From: a bacterium
GTDB taxonomy: Bacteria; UBP6; JAFGXH01
DNA length: 21,842 nt
Assembly (NCBI GenBank): GCA_027064085.1
Contig: JAMOQH010000015.1
Location: 1-21,842, forward strand
Direction: 5' to 3'
In this document: piece by piece, positions 1 through 7,584 of the stretch
Position numbering within the stretch: the first letter of the stretch is position 1
Layout: each line of letters starts with the position of its first letter
Notes under the pieces: generated by a model
The model's input: the letters and a program-made list of their open reading frames with translations, nothing else
Told to the model about the DNA's origin: nothing
Databases searched by the model: none
Translations under genes and position numbers: made by a program

Positions 1-39
1 AACTCACCAGCATAAGTTTTATTTATGGAGATTAAAAAT

Positions 40-870
40 ATGAGTAAAGTTTTTTCAGGAAACCATAACAATTTAAAAGAATTTTCTTGGATGGAAAGCA
101 AAGGGAAAGCTGTTAATAGTAAAAAATCCAAAGAAAGACCTAAAACACAAACAAGAAAAAAGGAAAACCTTGAAATTAAAAAAGTTCTTTCAACTAACGA
201 AGAGAAAATACTTCAGGCTATGGAAATAGAAAAAAAAGAAATAGAAAAAAATGTTAAAGCAGATTTAACAAAAGAAATAGAAAAAGAGAAAAAAAACTAT
301 CAACATTTTAGAATTGCTTTTGAAGAACTAGATAAAATAAAAAAAGATGCCTACGATAAAGGTTTTAGTGAAGGTGTTGAAAAAGGTAAAATAAGCGGAG
401 AAGCTTTGGGATATCAAAAAGGAATGGAAAAAGCAGAACAAGAGTATAAAGAAAAGCTAGTTATATTTCAAAATAGTCTAGCATCTTCATTAGAAAACAT
501 TCAATTATTTAAAGAAAAAATATTAAATAATGCTAAATCGGATACTTTAGAACTTGCGATAATGATGACTAAAAAAATAATTGCAAGAGAAATAACTCTA
601 AATCCCAAAGTATTAATATCAATTATTGAAAATAGCTTACAAAATATAATTGCAAAAGATAAATTAAATATATTTTTGAATAAAGATGATTATGAAATTA
701 TAAAAAATGAAAAATTTACATTTGCCAATGCAGAAAAAATGGTATTAACCGCTGACTCTCAATTAAAAAGAGGAGAAATCAGAATAGAATCAGATTTAGA
801 ACAATTAAACTACTCTATTAATGAAAATGTCAATAAACTAGGAGATGAATTAAAAAATGAATTTCTTTGA
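40..870 (+). CDS. fliH: Flagellar assembly protein FliH (export ATPase regulator)
   Basis: FliH binds the flagellar type III export ATPase FliI, holds it as an inactive complex and links it to the export gate. The first half is a lysine/glutamate-rich, coiled-coil-prone segment. It is followed by the glycine-spaced stretch GFSEGVEKGK, SGEALGYQKG, typical of FliH, and a C-terminal domain (about residues 170-276) of the HrpE/YscL/V-ATPase E-subunit kind, ending in the motif LKRGEIRIES. I chose ATG 40 over the in-frame ATG 25 because GGAG at 27-30 sits nine bases before it, while nothing like a ribosome binding site precedes 25. The stop overlaps fliI by 14 bases, so the two are translationally coupled. 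The upstream gene, probably fliG, lies off the window. Confidence 0.88.
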   Translation: MSKVFSGNHNNLKEFSWMESKGKAVNSKKSKERPKTQTRKKENLEIKKVLSTNEEKILQAMEIEKKEIEKNVKADLTKEIEKEKKNYQHFRIAFEELDKIKKDAYDKGFSEGVEKGKISGEALGYQKGMEKAEQEYKEKLVIFQNSLASSLENIQLFKEKILNNAKSDTLELAIMMTKKIIAREITLNPKVLISIIENSLQNIIAKDKLNIFLNKDDYEIIKNEKFTFANAEKMVLTADSQLKRGEIRIESDLEQLNYSINENVNKLGDELKNEFL

Positions 871-2176
871 TAAAAATAAAATAGATGATATTTTAAATAA
901 AACTGCTATCTATAAAAGCTATGGAAGAGTAAATGCCGTTAAAGGTGTTACTATTGAAGGAGTTATGAGGCCTATTTCTTTAGGGGCATTATGCGATATA
1001 GAAATAGAAAATAATAATTATATTAGTTGTGAAGTTGTTGGTTTTAAAGAAGGAAAAACTTTACTTATGCCTCTTGGTAATATAAAAGGAATAAAATCTG
1101 GAGATAGAATAATAGCAAAAACAGATAAGCCTGAGATTAAGCTTGGAGATGAGCTCCTTGGTAGAGTAATAGATTCATTGTCTAATCCCGTTGATGGACT
1201 TGGAGACTTATATTTAGATAAAAAAAAATCTTTATATAATATAGCACCTAATGCAATGGAAAGAGAATTGATAAATGAACCATTAGACTTAGGAATCAAA
1301 ACAATTAATGGGCTTTTAACAACCGCAAAAGGACAGAGAGTTGGAATTATGGCAGGCAGTGGAGTCGGAAAATCTGTATTAATGGGAATGATTGCTAAAA
1401 ATTGTAAAGCAGATATAAATGTTATAGCACTAATAGGAGAAAGAGGAAGAGAACTAAGAGAATTTATTGAAGATGACCTCGGAAAAGAGGGTTTAGCTCG
1501 TTCTATAGTTGTTGTAGCTACAAGTGATAGATCTCCTTTAGAAAGAGTAAGAGCTTCTTATGTAGCAACTACTATTGCAGAATACTTTAGGGATCAAGGA
1601 AAAGATGTTTTATTGATGATGGATAGCTTAACAAGATTTGCAATGGCTCAAAGAGAAATTGGGCTTGCTGTTGGAGAACCTCCTACAACTAAAGGATATA
1701 CCCCTAGCGTATTTGATGCACTTCCTAAATTACTTGAAAGAGCAGGAAAACGAAAAGGAAAAGGAAGCATAACGGGACTCTATACCGTTTTAGTTGATGG
1801 AGATGATATGAATGACCCCATTGGAGATGCCGCAAGATCTATTTTAGATGGCCATATAGTTCTTTCTCGTGATTTAGCAGCAAAGGGACACTATCCTGCA
1901 ATTGATATATTGTATTCCGCATCAAGAGTAATGAATAGAGTGATTACAGACGAACAAAAAAAATTAGCTTTAAAAATTAAAAAGCTAGTTGCTTTATATA
2001 CACAATCAGAATCTTTAATTTCAATTGGTGCTTATGTAAAAGGAAATAATTCAGAACTTGATGAAGCGGTCGATAAAATAGATAGAATTAATAATTTTTT
2101 AATTCAAGATGTTAAAGAGGGTTTTAGCTTAGAGGAAACAGTTAAAGAAATGAAGAAAATTGTTGGAGGAAAATGA
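857..2176 (+). CDS. fliI: Flagellum-specific ATP synthase FliI (export ATPase)
   Basis: This is the ATPase of the flagellar type III secretion apparatus, acting at the cytoplasmic face of the basal body. The 439 residues match the usual family length. Walker A is GSGVGKS at residues 167-173, and Walker B ends in the hydrophobic run LLMMD at 252-256. The family segments GERGRELREF, SYVATTIAEYFRDQG, PPTTKGYTPSVFDALP and DAARSILDGHIVLSR are all present, so the enzyme looks intact. The start lies inside the end of fliH and the stop TGA overlaps the next ATG (ATGA), indicating one coupled operon. The expected fliJ partner does not follow. Confidence 0.97.
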   Translation: MNFFDKNKIDDILNKTAIYKSYGRVNAVKGVTIEGVMRPISLGALCDIEIENNNYISCEVVGFKEGKTLLMPLGNIKGIKSGDRIIAKTDKPEIKLGDELLGRVIDSLSNPVDGLGDLYLDKKKSLYNIAPNAMERELINEPLDLGIKTINGLLTTAKGQRVGIMAGSGVGKSVLMGMIAKNCKADINVIALIGERGRELREFIEDDLGKEGLARSIVVVATSDRSPLERVRASYVATTIAEYFRDQGKDVLLMMDSLTRFAMAQREIGLAVGEPPTTKGYTPSVFDALPKLLERAGKRKGKGSITGLYTVLVDGDDMNDPIGDAARSILDGHIVLSRDLAAKGHYPAIDILYSASRVMNRVITDEQKKLALKIKKLVALYTQSESLISIGAYVKGNNSELDEAVDKIDRINNFLIQDVKEGFSLEETVKEMKKIVGGK

Positions 2177-2700
2177 AAATATTGACATATTTATTATTAT
2201 TATTATTATTTTCAAGTTCAATAATTGCCAAGAAAGTAGATAAAGACTCCATTAAAATTGAAAACCTAGATGTTAATGAAGATTTCTTTAATAATTTACA
2301 AAAAATAAGAAATGAACTAGAAAAAAAAGACAATAAATCTGAAAGAAAAAAAGTTGAAATAGAAGAGTTAAAAAAAGAAATTATAGCAAGAGAAAAAAAT
2401 ATAAAGGTTTATGAAAAAAACATAACAAATACAATAAAATCATTTTCAACTAAAAAATCTAAAAAATTTAATTTAAGAGTTTCTAAATTAACAAAAGTAT
2501 TTTCTTCAATGAAACCTAAAAATGTTGCTAAAATAATTGAAAATTTGCCAGATGATTTAGTTATTGCTGTTTTTTTAAAATTAAAAGAAAATGAAATAGG
2601 TAAAATAATGAAATATTTAAAACCCAAAAAAGCAGCATTTTTAAGTGAAAAACTAATTGAATGGAAAAAACGATATAAACTAAAAAACAAGAAGAAATAA
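2173..2700 (+). CDS. MotE-like exported flagellar protein with MgtE-N-type domain
   Basis: The 175-residue protein has an N-terminal signal peptide (MKILTY, six leucines, FSSSIIA, likely cut before KKVDKD). A charged coiled-coil region follows at about residues 40-90. The C-terminal helical domain at about 105-160 contains SSMKPKNVAKIIENLPDD and MKYLKPKKAAFLSEKL. That pattern, with alternating MxPxxAAxIxExLP helices, is the MgtE intracellular N-domain/FliG-like fold of MotE-family proteins. Known MotE proteins are periplasmic chaperones for the motility scaffold MotC. The gene sits exactly where fliJ usually follows fliI and is coupled by an ATGA overlap. The family call rests on the C-terminal motif and position; the function is inferred. 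Confidence 0.7.
   Translation: MKILTYLLLLLLFSSSIIAKKVDKDSIKIENLDVNEDFFNNLQKIRNELEKKDNKSERKKVEIEELKKEIIAREKNIKVYEKNITNTIKSFSTKKSKKFNLRVSKLTKVFSSMKPKNVAKIIENLPDDLVIAVFLKLKENEIGKIMKYLKPKKAAFLSEKLIEWKKRYKLKNKKK
2191..2210 (+). repeat. TTA trinucleotide run in signal peptide
   Basis: Almost seven tandem TTA units encode six consecutive leucines in the hydrophobic core of the MotE-like signal peptide. Copy-number slippage would keep frame and only lengthen or shorten the core. Confidence 0.9.
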
Positions 2701-3011
2701 TGAAACAAAAAAATTATTTTGAATTTACCATAAAACCCATTCCATTTGCAATGTTAATATATTTAGCTGGATGGTATGATTTTAAACATGGTATATTTGG
2801 AAATGAAGTAACGGTAGGATTCTTTTTCATGACAGTTTCAGTATGGATATTTATTTCATACTTAATTCGTTATCGTTCTAAAACTAAAAATTCTTGCGAT
2901 AAATGTAAATTAAACAGAAAGCTAGCAGGTATTTTTTTAGTTTTTCTGCCTATTTATACTTTAATTTATTGGATAATTAGCATTTATGGACCATTTCAAC
3001 TTAAATTTTAA
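2700..3011 (+). CDS. Small inner-membrane protein of the flagellar operon, unknown function
   Basis: I do not recognise a family. The 103 residues show three hydrophobic stretches, at about 12-27, 37-57 and 76-97. Between the second and third lies a basic loop with a CxxC pair (CDKC). This would make a three-pass membrane protein with a possibly metal-binding or redox-active loop. The start ATG shares its first base with the TAA stop of the MotE-like gene (TAATG), so it is coupled to the fliH-fliI operon as its last gene. A role in motor or export assembly is inferred only from position. The last codons form the left arm of a long palindrome. Confidence 0.65.
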   Translation: MKQKNYFEFTIKPIPFAMLIYLAGWYDFKHGIFGNEVTVGFFFMTVSVWIFISYLIRYRSKTKNSCDKCKLNRKLAGIFLVFLPIYTLIYWIISIYGPFQLKF

Positions 3012-3030
3012 AAAATTTAAGTTGAAATGG
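2991..3030. repeat. 40-base near-perfect palindrome overlapping a stop codon
   Basis: Nineteen bases (CCATTTCAACTTAAATTTT) pair perfectly with their complement ending at 3030, leaving only two unpaired central bases. The left arm codes the C-terminus and stop of the preceding gene. No T-run follows on either strand, so it is more likely an mRNA 3'-end stabiliser or processing structure than a complete terminator. Confidence 0.85.
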
Positions 3031-3059
3031 AAAACTTAGCTTTATAAAATCTAAGTTTT
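3031..3059 (+). terminator. Probable intrinsic terminator of the fliH-fliI operon
   Basis: AAAACTTAG at 3031-3039 pairs perfectly with CTAAGTTTT at 3051-3059 across an 11-base loop, and the right arm itself ends in four Ts. The stem is AT-rich, so termination may be weak. It follows directly on the 40-base palindrome and precedes the next gene's ribosome binding site. Confidence 0.55.
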
Positions 3060-3094
3060 GATGTATATATAAACATATATTATGGAGTTTAATT

Positions 3095-3358
3095 ATGATA
3101 ATATTTGGATTAACACTTACGGGATTAATATGGATATTCTTATTTGGTGCATTAGCAGGATATATCGCTGCTTCAATTATAGGAGTTAAAGATTTAGGAT
3201 TTATAGCAATATCAATTATTGGTATTATAGGAGCTTTTATTGGAAACTTTTTACTTGGATTAATTGGAATACATTTTTTCGGCTTAGTAGGCTCTATTAT
3301 AACATCAGTATTAGGAGCATCTTTATTAATGCTTGTTGTAGGAAAATCTAAAAACTAA
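3095..3358 (+). CDS. GlsB/YeaQ/YmgE-family small membrane protein
   Basis: This 87-residue, very hydrophobic protein has three membrane segments. Its glycine pattern (GALAGYIAASIIG, IIGIIGAFIGNFLLG, GSIITSVLGASLLMLVVG) matches the transglycosylase-associated/GlsB family of stress-related small membrane proteins, whose molecular role is poorly defined. Length is normal for the family. GGAG at 3084-3087 lies seven bases before ATG. The gene stands alone between the flagellar operon's terminator hairpins and the convergent SSP411-like gene, only 18 bases from that gene's stop. Confidence 0.85.
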   Translation: MIIFGLTLTGLIWIFLFGALAGYIAASIIGVKDLGFIAISIIGIIGAFIGNFLLGLIGIHFFGLVGSIITSVLGASLLMLVVGKSKN

Positions 3359-3376
3359 TACATTCACGGTACTATA

Positions 3377-4684
3377 TTATTTAATTTCTTTTAAAATTTT
3401 ATTTTCTAAATTTGACAAATTTTCAACAGCCAATAAATACTTAGAGTAAATCAGGTTATCTATTGATGTCGTATTCATAAATGATAAAATATATTTAGCC
3501 ATAATTAAATCATTGAAATCAAGATTAATTTTATATAATTCAGTGTATAAATACGCAAGTTCTATATTATTCTCAATATCAACATATTTAAAACCAAAAG
3601 GTTCTGTTCCTTTTTTAACATCATAAAAAACACCCTTTTTTTTATCATAAAAATTATTTTCAAATTTATCAATAAAATTTAACATTTCACTTTTTATATT
3701 TTTATCATGTTTGTAAAAACTTAAATATGCTTTTAATATTGATGTTTGAACACCAAGATATTTAGAATTTTTATTATCATTTATTAAAGTTTTTAAATCA
3801 TTAGGAACATCTTTAGTTAAATTATTAGAAACAAAAGTTTTATACAATATTTTTTCTTCTATAGTCATTTTTTTATAATTAGCATAAAGAAAATGATCAA
3901 CTTTCAATGCCATAGTAGTATTACCTAATTTATATAATAATATTAGTAAATTAATATTATCCTTATAGATAATTTTTTTTATAGGTTTACTCCAATCTCT
4001 ATACGAAGCTTTAAATATATGATCTTTATCAAAAATTTTATTTTCCAATAAAGAATCAATATGAGCATCTATAATTAAGTTTTCATATCCTGTTGAATTA
4101 TCCATATTTAATATCGAAAAACAGTAATTATAAAGAGGTTTTAAATATGAAACATTAAAATACATTTTATTTAAACTTATCTTATTCGTTAAAAAACTTC
4201 TTACTTCATCACTTCGATTAACTAATTCTTTACTATTCTCTAAAAAATAAGCAGAATAATATACTTGATACATTGCCTGTTTTGAAATATCAGATAACAT
4301 TTTCCTCATACTTTTATTTTTTTCTGATTCTAAATAATTGTATAAATCTCTTTCTATTGTTAAAACAGAATAATTTCTCTTTTTAGTAATAATTATTCCA
4401 TTTTTATCTAATACGGCAATCGAAGGAGGAGTCATTAATAAGTATCTATTTTTAAAATCAGTTTTTTCATTTATATTAATTTTAATTGAGTAAAAATTTT
4501 CATTTAATAACTTAGCTAATCTTTTATTAGAAAATATTTTTTTGTCTGTTTGACTATTAAAATCATCAGTTAATAAAATAAAAACAGGTTTATTTATATT
4601 TTTTCTATACTCTTTCCAATTCACTAAATCATTAGAAAAAATATAAAAAGGTAATATTAAAAAAATAAGAAAAAAACTCTTCAT
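3377..4684 (-). CDS. Exported, shortened SSP411/YyaL-like protein with cysteine-less thioredoxin fold
   Basis: The 435-residue protein begins with a signal peptide (MKSFFLIFLILPFYIFSN). Residues about 20-125 follow the N-terminal thioredoxin-fold domain of SSP411/YyaL (DUF255) proteins: KPVFILLTDDF, a segment like 'NKRLAKLLNENFYSIKINI', then MTPPSIAVLDKNG with the cis-proline. The two cysteines normally found in the CHWCH motif are absent and aligned to DDFNSQTD. The C-terminal half carries helical-repeat segments with FYDKKKGVFYDV and GTEPFGFKY, echoing the GGFYD and PFDN regions of the family's barrel. Full-length relatives are near 700 residues, so this one is reduced. It is the last gene of the minus-strand run, 21 bases after the universal stress protein gene. 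The function is unknown. Confidence 0.55.
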   Translation of the reverse strand: MKSFFLIFLILPFYIFSNDLVNWKEYRKNINKPVFILLTDDFNSQTDKKIFSNKRLAKLLNENFYSIKININEKTDFKNRYLLMTPPSIAVLDKNGIIITKKRNYSVLTIERDLYNYLESEKNKSMRKMLSDISKQAMYQVYYSAYFLENSKELVNRSDEVRSFLTNKISLNKMYFNVSYLKPLYNYCFSILNMDNSTGYENLIIDAHIDSLLENKIFDKDHIFKASYRDWSKPIKKIIYKDNINLLILLYKLGNTTMALKVDHFLYANYKKMTIEEKILYKTFVSNNLTKDVPNDLKTLINDNKNSKYLGVQTSILKAYLSFYKHDKNIKSEMLNFIDKFENNFYDKKKGVFYDVKKGTEPFGFKYVDIENNIELAYLYTELYKINLDFNDLIMAKYILSFMNTTSIDNLIYSKYLLAVENLSNLENKILKEIK

Positions 4685-4705
4685 TGTTGCCCCAAGATTA
4701 TTAAT

Positions 4706-5155
4706 TTATTTTGAAAATTTATTTGTATTTATTGTTAAAACAGGAATTTGAGAATGTCTAACAACTTTCTCCGCAGTAGAACCGATTAAAAATCTTCTAA
4801 TCCCACCCTTACTATGTGTAGGCATTAGTATTAATTCAATTTTATGCTCATCGTCTTCTACATATTTAATAATTTCTTCAGCAGCAGAAGAACCAGAAAC
4901 GGTTACAATATCCCACTTTAAATCTTTTACATTATCAATTTTGTTAAGTTCTGACTTTTTATCTAAATCATCTAATTTAACTTCAACTTCATTTTTAAAT
5001 TGAGAAAAATCAGTTGTACTATCATTATTCTCATCATTTAATACATGGAAAAAAACTAATTCAGAATGATTATTTAAAGCAAATTTAATTGCAAAATCAG
5101 TTATTTTTACAGAACAACCAGAAAAATCAGTTGGAAAAAGTACTTTTTTAAACAT
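4706..5155 (-). CDS. Universal stress protein (UspA family)
   Basis: This is a single-domain 149-residue Usp. It opens with the typical strand FKKVLFPTDFSGCS. Near the C-terminus is the nucleotide-binding segment HSKGGIRRFLIGSTAEKVVR followed by HSQIPVLTI. The G-x2-G-x9-G(S/T) motif is nearly intact, with the first glycine replaced by serine, so ATP binding is likely but not certain. The start has a strong AGGAGG four bases upstream and lies eight bases after the thioredoxin stop. Pairing with thioredoxin and an exported thioredoxin-fold protein suggests a stress or redox-linked operon; that is inference. Confidence 0.93.
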   Translation of the reverse strand: MFKKVLFPTDFSGCSVKITDFAIKFALNNHSELVFFHVLNDENNDSTTDFSQFKNEVEVKLDDLDKKSELNKIDNVKDLKWDIVTVSGSSAAEEIIKYVEDDEHKIELILMPTHSKGGIRRFLIGSTAEKVVRHSQIPVLTINTNKFSK

Positions 5156-5163
5156 CTTACCTC

Positions 5164-5520
5164 CTATTTAGCTGCTTTTTTAGCAATTTTATCAGCTTTT
5201 TTAATAATTGAATTTAATGCTTTAATATAGTTTCTTTTGGGTCTAGCTCCAATAATAACATCTTGAACTTTTCCTTGAAAAAATATTGCAACAGTTGGAA
5301 TACTTCTAATATTTAAAGTTTGAGAAATACCTCTATTTTCATCAGTATTTACTTTACAAACTTTAGCCTTTCCTTCAAATTCACCTGCAAGTTCTTCTAT
5401 AATTGGTCCTACCATTCTACAAGGTACACACCAAGGTGCCCAAAAATCAACCATTACTGGAACTTTCGACTCAACAACTTCTTTAACAAATGTATTATCA
5501 ACAACATTAAGTGGTTTCAT
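5164..5520 (-). CDS. trxA: Thioredoxin with WCVPC active site
   Basis: This is a cytoplasmic dithiol-disulfide oxidoreductase. The 118 residues contain VMVDFWAPWCVPCRMVGPII with the redox pair C31 and C34, the buried acid D25, and the cis-proline loop RSIPTVAIF. The glycine-rich strand FFQGKVQDVIIGARPKRNY follows. The family's usual active-site glycine is valine here (WCVPC instead of WCGPC), which in known thioredoxins shifts redox potential or specificity. A lysine/alanine-rich tail (KKADKIAKKAAK) extends the C-terminus. The ribosome binding site AAGGAG overlaps the end of the upstream small exported protein gene (2-base gap), so it is co-transcribed. Confidence 0.95.
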   Translation of the reverse strand: MKPLNVVDNTFVKEVVESKVPVMVDFWAPWCVPCRMVGPIIEELAGEFEGKAKVCKVNTDENRGISQTLNIRSIPTVAIFFQGKVQDVIIGARPKRNYIKALNSIIKKADKIAKKAAK

Positions 5521-5522
5521 TA

Positions 5523-5873
5523 TTACTCCTTTTTATCAAAAATTTTTTGCTCACTTTTTAATTTTTTATTAAAATTTTTAAAAAACAGAATCAACTTATA
5601 GTGAGCTCCTTCAAAATTCATTTTTAACTCTGTTTTTTTATCGTTTATTTTTATTATTTCAATAACACCAGAAATCTCTTTTTTTGTACTCTTAAATTTT
5701 ATGTATGCACCTTCTATATCTTTTTGAGTAATATTAGAGTTTTGCTCAACAACTAAAAATCTAATCATTGTAGAATAAATTCTTTCAAAAGAATAATTAT
5801 AGGTTTTACTTTCTGTGAAAGCACATAGGTTAATAGAATATACTAATGTTAAAATAATAAAAAAATACTTCAT
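5523..5873 (-). CDS. Small exported protein, unknown function
   Basis: No family is recognised with confidence. The 116 residues begin with a signal peptide (MKYFFIILTLVYSINLCAF); the cysteine is not in a proper lipobox, because leucine precedes it, so a soluble periplasmic form is more likely. The mature part has alternating strands around 'KDIEGAYIKFKSTKKEI' and 'KINDKKTELKMNFEGAHYK'. This pattern resembles small alpha/beta periplasmic proteins of the DUF3568/DUF4410 sort, but the likeness is weak. Its ATG follows the stop codon of the yciO-like gene without a gap, and thioredoxin starts two bases after its own stop. Confidence 0.7.
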   Translation of the reverse strand: MKYFFIILTLVYSINLCAFTESKTYNYSFERIYSTMIRFLVVEQNSNITQKDIEGAYIKFKSTKKEISGVIEIIKINDKKTELKMNFEGAHYKLILFFKNFNKKLKSEQKIFDKKE

Positions 5874-6494
5874 CTACTCTTCTATAATCCAAGTATAATC
5901 ACCTAAACCTTTTCTTACAAGATTAACTTCATCATTAGTAAAATCAATTACTGTTGATAATCCTTGTGGCTCTACCATTTCTGATGGATCTATAACTATA
6001 TCAATTAACTTACCTAACTCCTCATTTATTTCCACTGCATCTAAAAAATACTGACCTTCTGAATTTTTTGCAGTTGTTGAAATTATGGGCCTTTCTAATT
6101 TTTCTACAATAGCTTGACAAATACTATCATCAGGAACCCTAATACCGACTTGTTTTCTTTTTGAAATCAAGGTTGTTGGAACCGTTTTTGCAGCATCTAA
6201 GATAAATGTATATCTACCTGGAACCAATCTCTTCATTGTTTTATATGCAAAATTTGAAACAACTGCATATTCTGAAACATTTGATAAGTTAGGACATAAA
6301 AAACTTAAATTTTTATTTTTAGGAAGATTTAAAATTTTATATATCTTTTCAACAGCTTTTTTATTCTTTAAATCACAACCTATTCCAAAAGATGTATCTG
6401 TTGGGTATGCAATAATTCCACCATTTTCTAAAACTTCAACAATTTGTTCAATTTTTCTTTTTTCTGGATTTCTACTATTTACAGTTATTAACAT
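5874..6494 (-). CDS. YciO/Sua5/YrdC-family protein (L-threonylcarbamoyladenylate synthase-like)
   Basis: The family includes TsaC/Sua5, which makes threonylcarbamoyl-AMP for the t6A37 tRNA modification, and YciO, whose in vivo role is uncertain. The 206 residues carry the KxR/SxN-type fold: GGIIAYPTDTSFGIGCD near residue 26-42, LSFLCPNLSNVSEYA, LVPGRYTFILDA, KRKQVGIRVPDD, and RPIISTTAKNSEG. The 'SFLC' plus 'PGRYTFIL' wording and the VRKG C-terminus are closer to YciO than to TsaC. AAAGGAG precedes ATG by five bases. A palindrome over a possible -10 box lies just upstream, so an internal promoter may begin here. Confidence 0.85.
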   Translation of the reverse strand: MLITVNSRNPEKRKIEQIVEVLENGGIIAYPTDTSFGIGCDLKNKKAVEKIYKILNLPKNKNLSFLCPNLSNVSEYAVVSNFAYKTMKRLVPGRYTFILDAAKTVPTTLISKRKQVGIRVPDDSICQAIVEKLERPIISTTAKNSEGQYFLDAVEINEELGKLIDIVIDPSEMVEPQGLSTVIDFTNDEVNLVRKGLGDYTWIIEE

Positions 6495-6512
6495 ATCTAC
6501 TCCTTTTAAAAA

Positions 6513-6525
6513 TGTTATTATAACA
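6513..6525 (-). promoter_or_regulatory. Palindrome over a TATAAT box before the yciO-like gene
   Basis: TGTTATTATAACA is a perfect 13-base palindrome and contains TATAAT when read on the minus strand (6518-6523). The -35 region at normal spacing (TAGAAT) is weak. The site lies about 20 bases before the yciO-like start, in the only gap above 25 bases in this gene run, so it could be a second promoter with an operator. AT-richness makes chance a real alternative. Confidence 0.35.
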
Positions 6526-6554
6526 TATTTTGCTATAATAATTCTATAAATTTA

Positions 6555-7187
6555 TCATAATCTTATTTTAACAATATAAGCCCCTTCTCCTCCTAATACC
6601 TTAGGAGCATATTCTATTAACTCAACTAGGTTTGCCATATTAATTAAAAGGTTTTTAATTCCTATTTTTAAAATTGGACCATTATCAGAATGATTTCCTT
6701 TTCCTGTTATAATTAATATGTTATCAAATTTTTCTCTATAACACCAAACCAATTTATCTTTAACCAATGCAATAGCATTATCAAGAGTTTTACCATGCAA
6801 ATCAATAGTATACATTATATCTTCTTCTTCTATGGTAGAAAACCTTTCGTGAAAGATTTTCTTACTTACAGAATGATTACTAGATAGATTATCTTCTTCT
6901 ATTTGTGGATTATATAGTTTCAACGCTTCTTCAAATGAATTTGAAAAGTCCTCTTTTTTTGACTTCTTATTTGACTTCTTGTTAGCAGAATAAATCTCTG
7001 ACTTATTCTTACTATTTTCTTTTTCTTTAAGTAAACCTTCCATTGTATAATCTTCAGGCAATATAGCTTTAACTTCCTCAAGATTAGACACCTCCTTATC
7101 CCTATGGTAAGGGGCGTTTTTTTCTTTTTTCTCTTTTTTTATTGGTTTTACACCTAAACTACTCATTAAATCATCAAAATCACTCAT
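6555..7187 (-). CDS. Smr-domain protein
   Basis: Smr (small MutS-related) domains bind or nick nucleic acids; some standalone bacterial forms cleave mRNA or act on stalled ribosomes. The first 120 residues are charged and low in complexity, with a long lysine/serine/asparagine-rich linker. The C-terminal 85 residues form the Smr domain, with the signature DLHG at 129-132, the second motif TGKG at 161-164 and the closing GGEGAYIVKIRL. No MutS2 ATPase is attached, so this is a standalone Smr. The gene starts two bases after the lipoprotein gene, whose last codons supply a weak ribosome binding site (TTGGAT). Confidence 0.88.
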   Translation of the reverse strand: MSDFDDLMSSLGVKPIKKEKKEKNAPYHRDKEVSNLEEVKAILPEDYTMEGLLKEKENSKNKSEIYSANKKSNKKSKKEDFSNSFEEALKLYNPQIEEDNLSSNHSVSKKIFHERFSTIEEEDIMYTIDLHGKTLDNAIALVKDKLVWCYREKFDNILIITGKGNHSDNGPILKIGIKNLLINMANLVELIEYAPKVLGGEGAYIVKIRL

Positions 7188-7189
7188 AT

Positions 7190-7540
7190 TTAATCCAACT
7201 TAATATAAAATTTACCATCAATTTTTTTTAATGTAACAAATCCAGCATTACCATCTTTTAATAAAATTTCCATATAATATAAATCTTTAACTTTATCTCT
7301 GCTTCTAAATCTTATAGATTTTACATTATATTTATTTATTTGAAAATTACTCCTTATTAATTTATCTTTGCCTCTACTATATTTCTTTTTGCTTTCAGGG
7401 GTTAACATTTCATATATTTTATCCATATTTTTTTCACTCGCATATTTTATAAATAATTTAATAGTCCCTTTTTTATTACCTCTTTCATTATTACACGACA
7501 TTGCTAAAAATATTGTTAAAACAATTATAATATATTTCAT
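7190..7540 (-). CDS. Small probable lipoprotein, NTF2-like
   Basis: The 116 residues start with a signal peptide ending FLAMSC, a slightly non-canonical lipobox with a lipidatable cysteine at residue 16. The mature part 'TIKLFIKYASEKNMDKIYEMLTPESKKKY', then 'YYMEILLKDGNAGFVTLKKIDGKFYI', has the layout of small NTF2-like DUF4878-type lipoproteins, which bind unknown ligands at the membrane. The assignment is by pattern only. GGAG lies five bases before ATG, and a sigma-70-type promoter lies at 7585-7612. It is the first gene of the long minus-strand run. Confidence 0.7.
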   Translation of the reverse strand: MKYIIIVLTIFLAMSCNNERGNKKGTIKLFIKYASEKNMDKIYEMLTPESKKKYSRGKDKLIRSNFQINKYNVKSIRFRSRDKVKDLYYMEILLKDGNAGFVTLKKIDGKFYIKLD

Positions 7541-7584
7541 TCAAACTCCACATAAAAAGCTAAAATTAATTCTAACTAGTAAAT

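Noticed and set aside
1-24. The tail of an upstream gene such as fliG.
   Set aside because: All three frames give only a few codons before a stop and none matches a recognisable FliG end.
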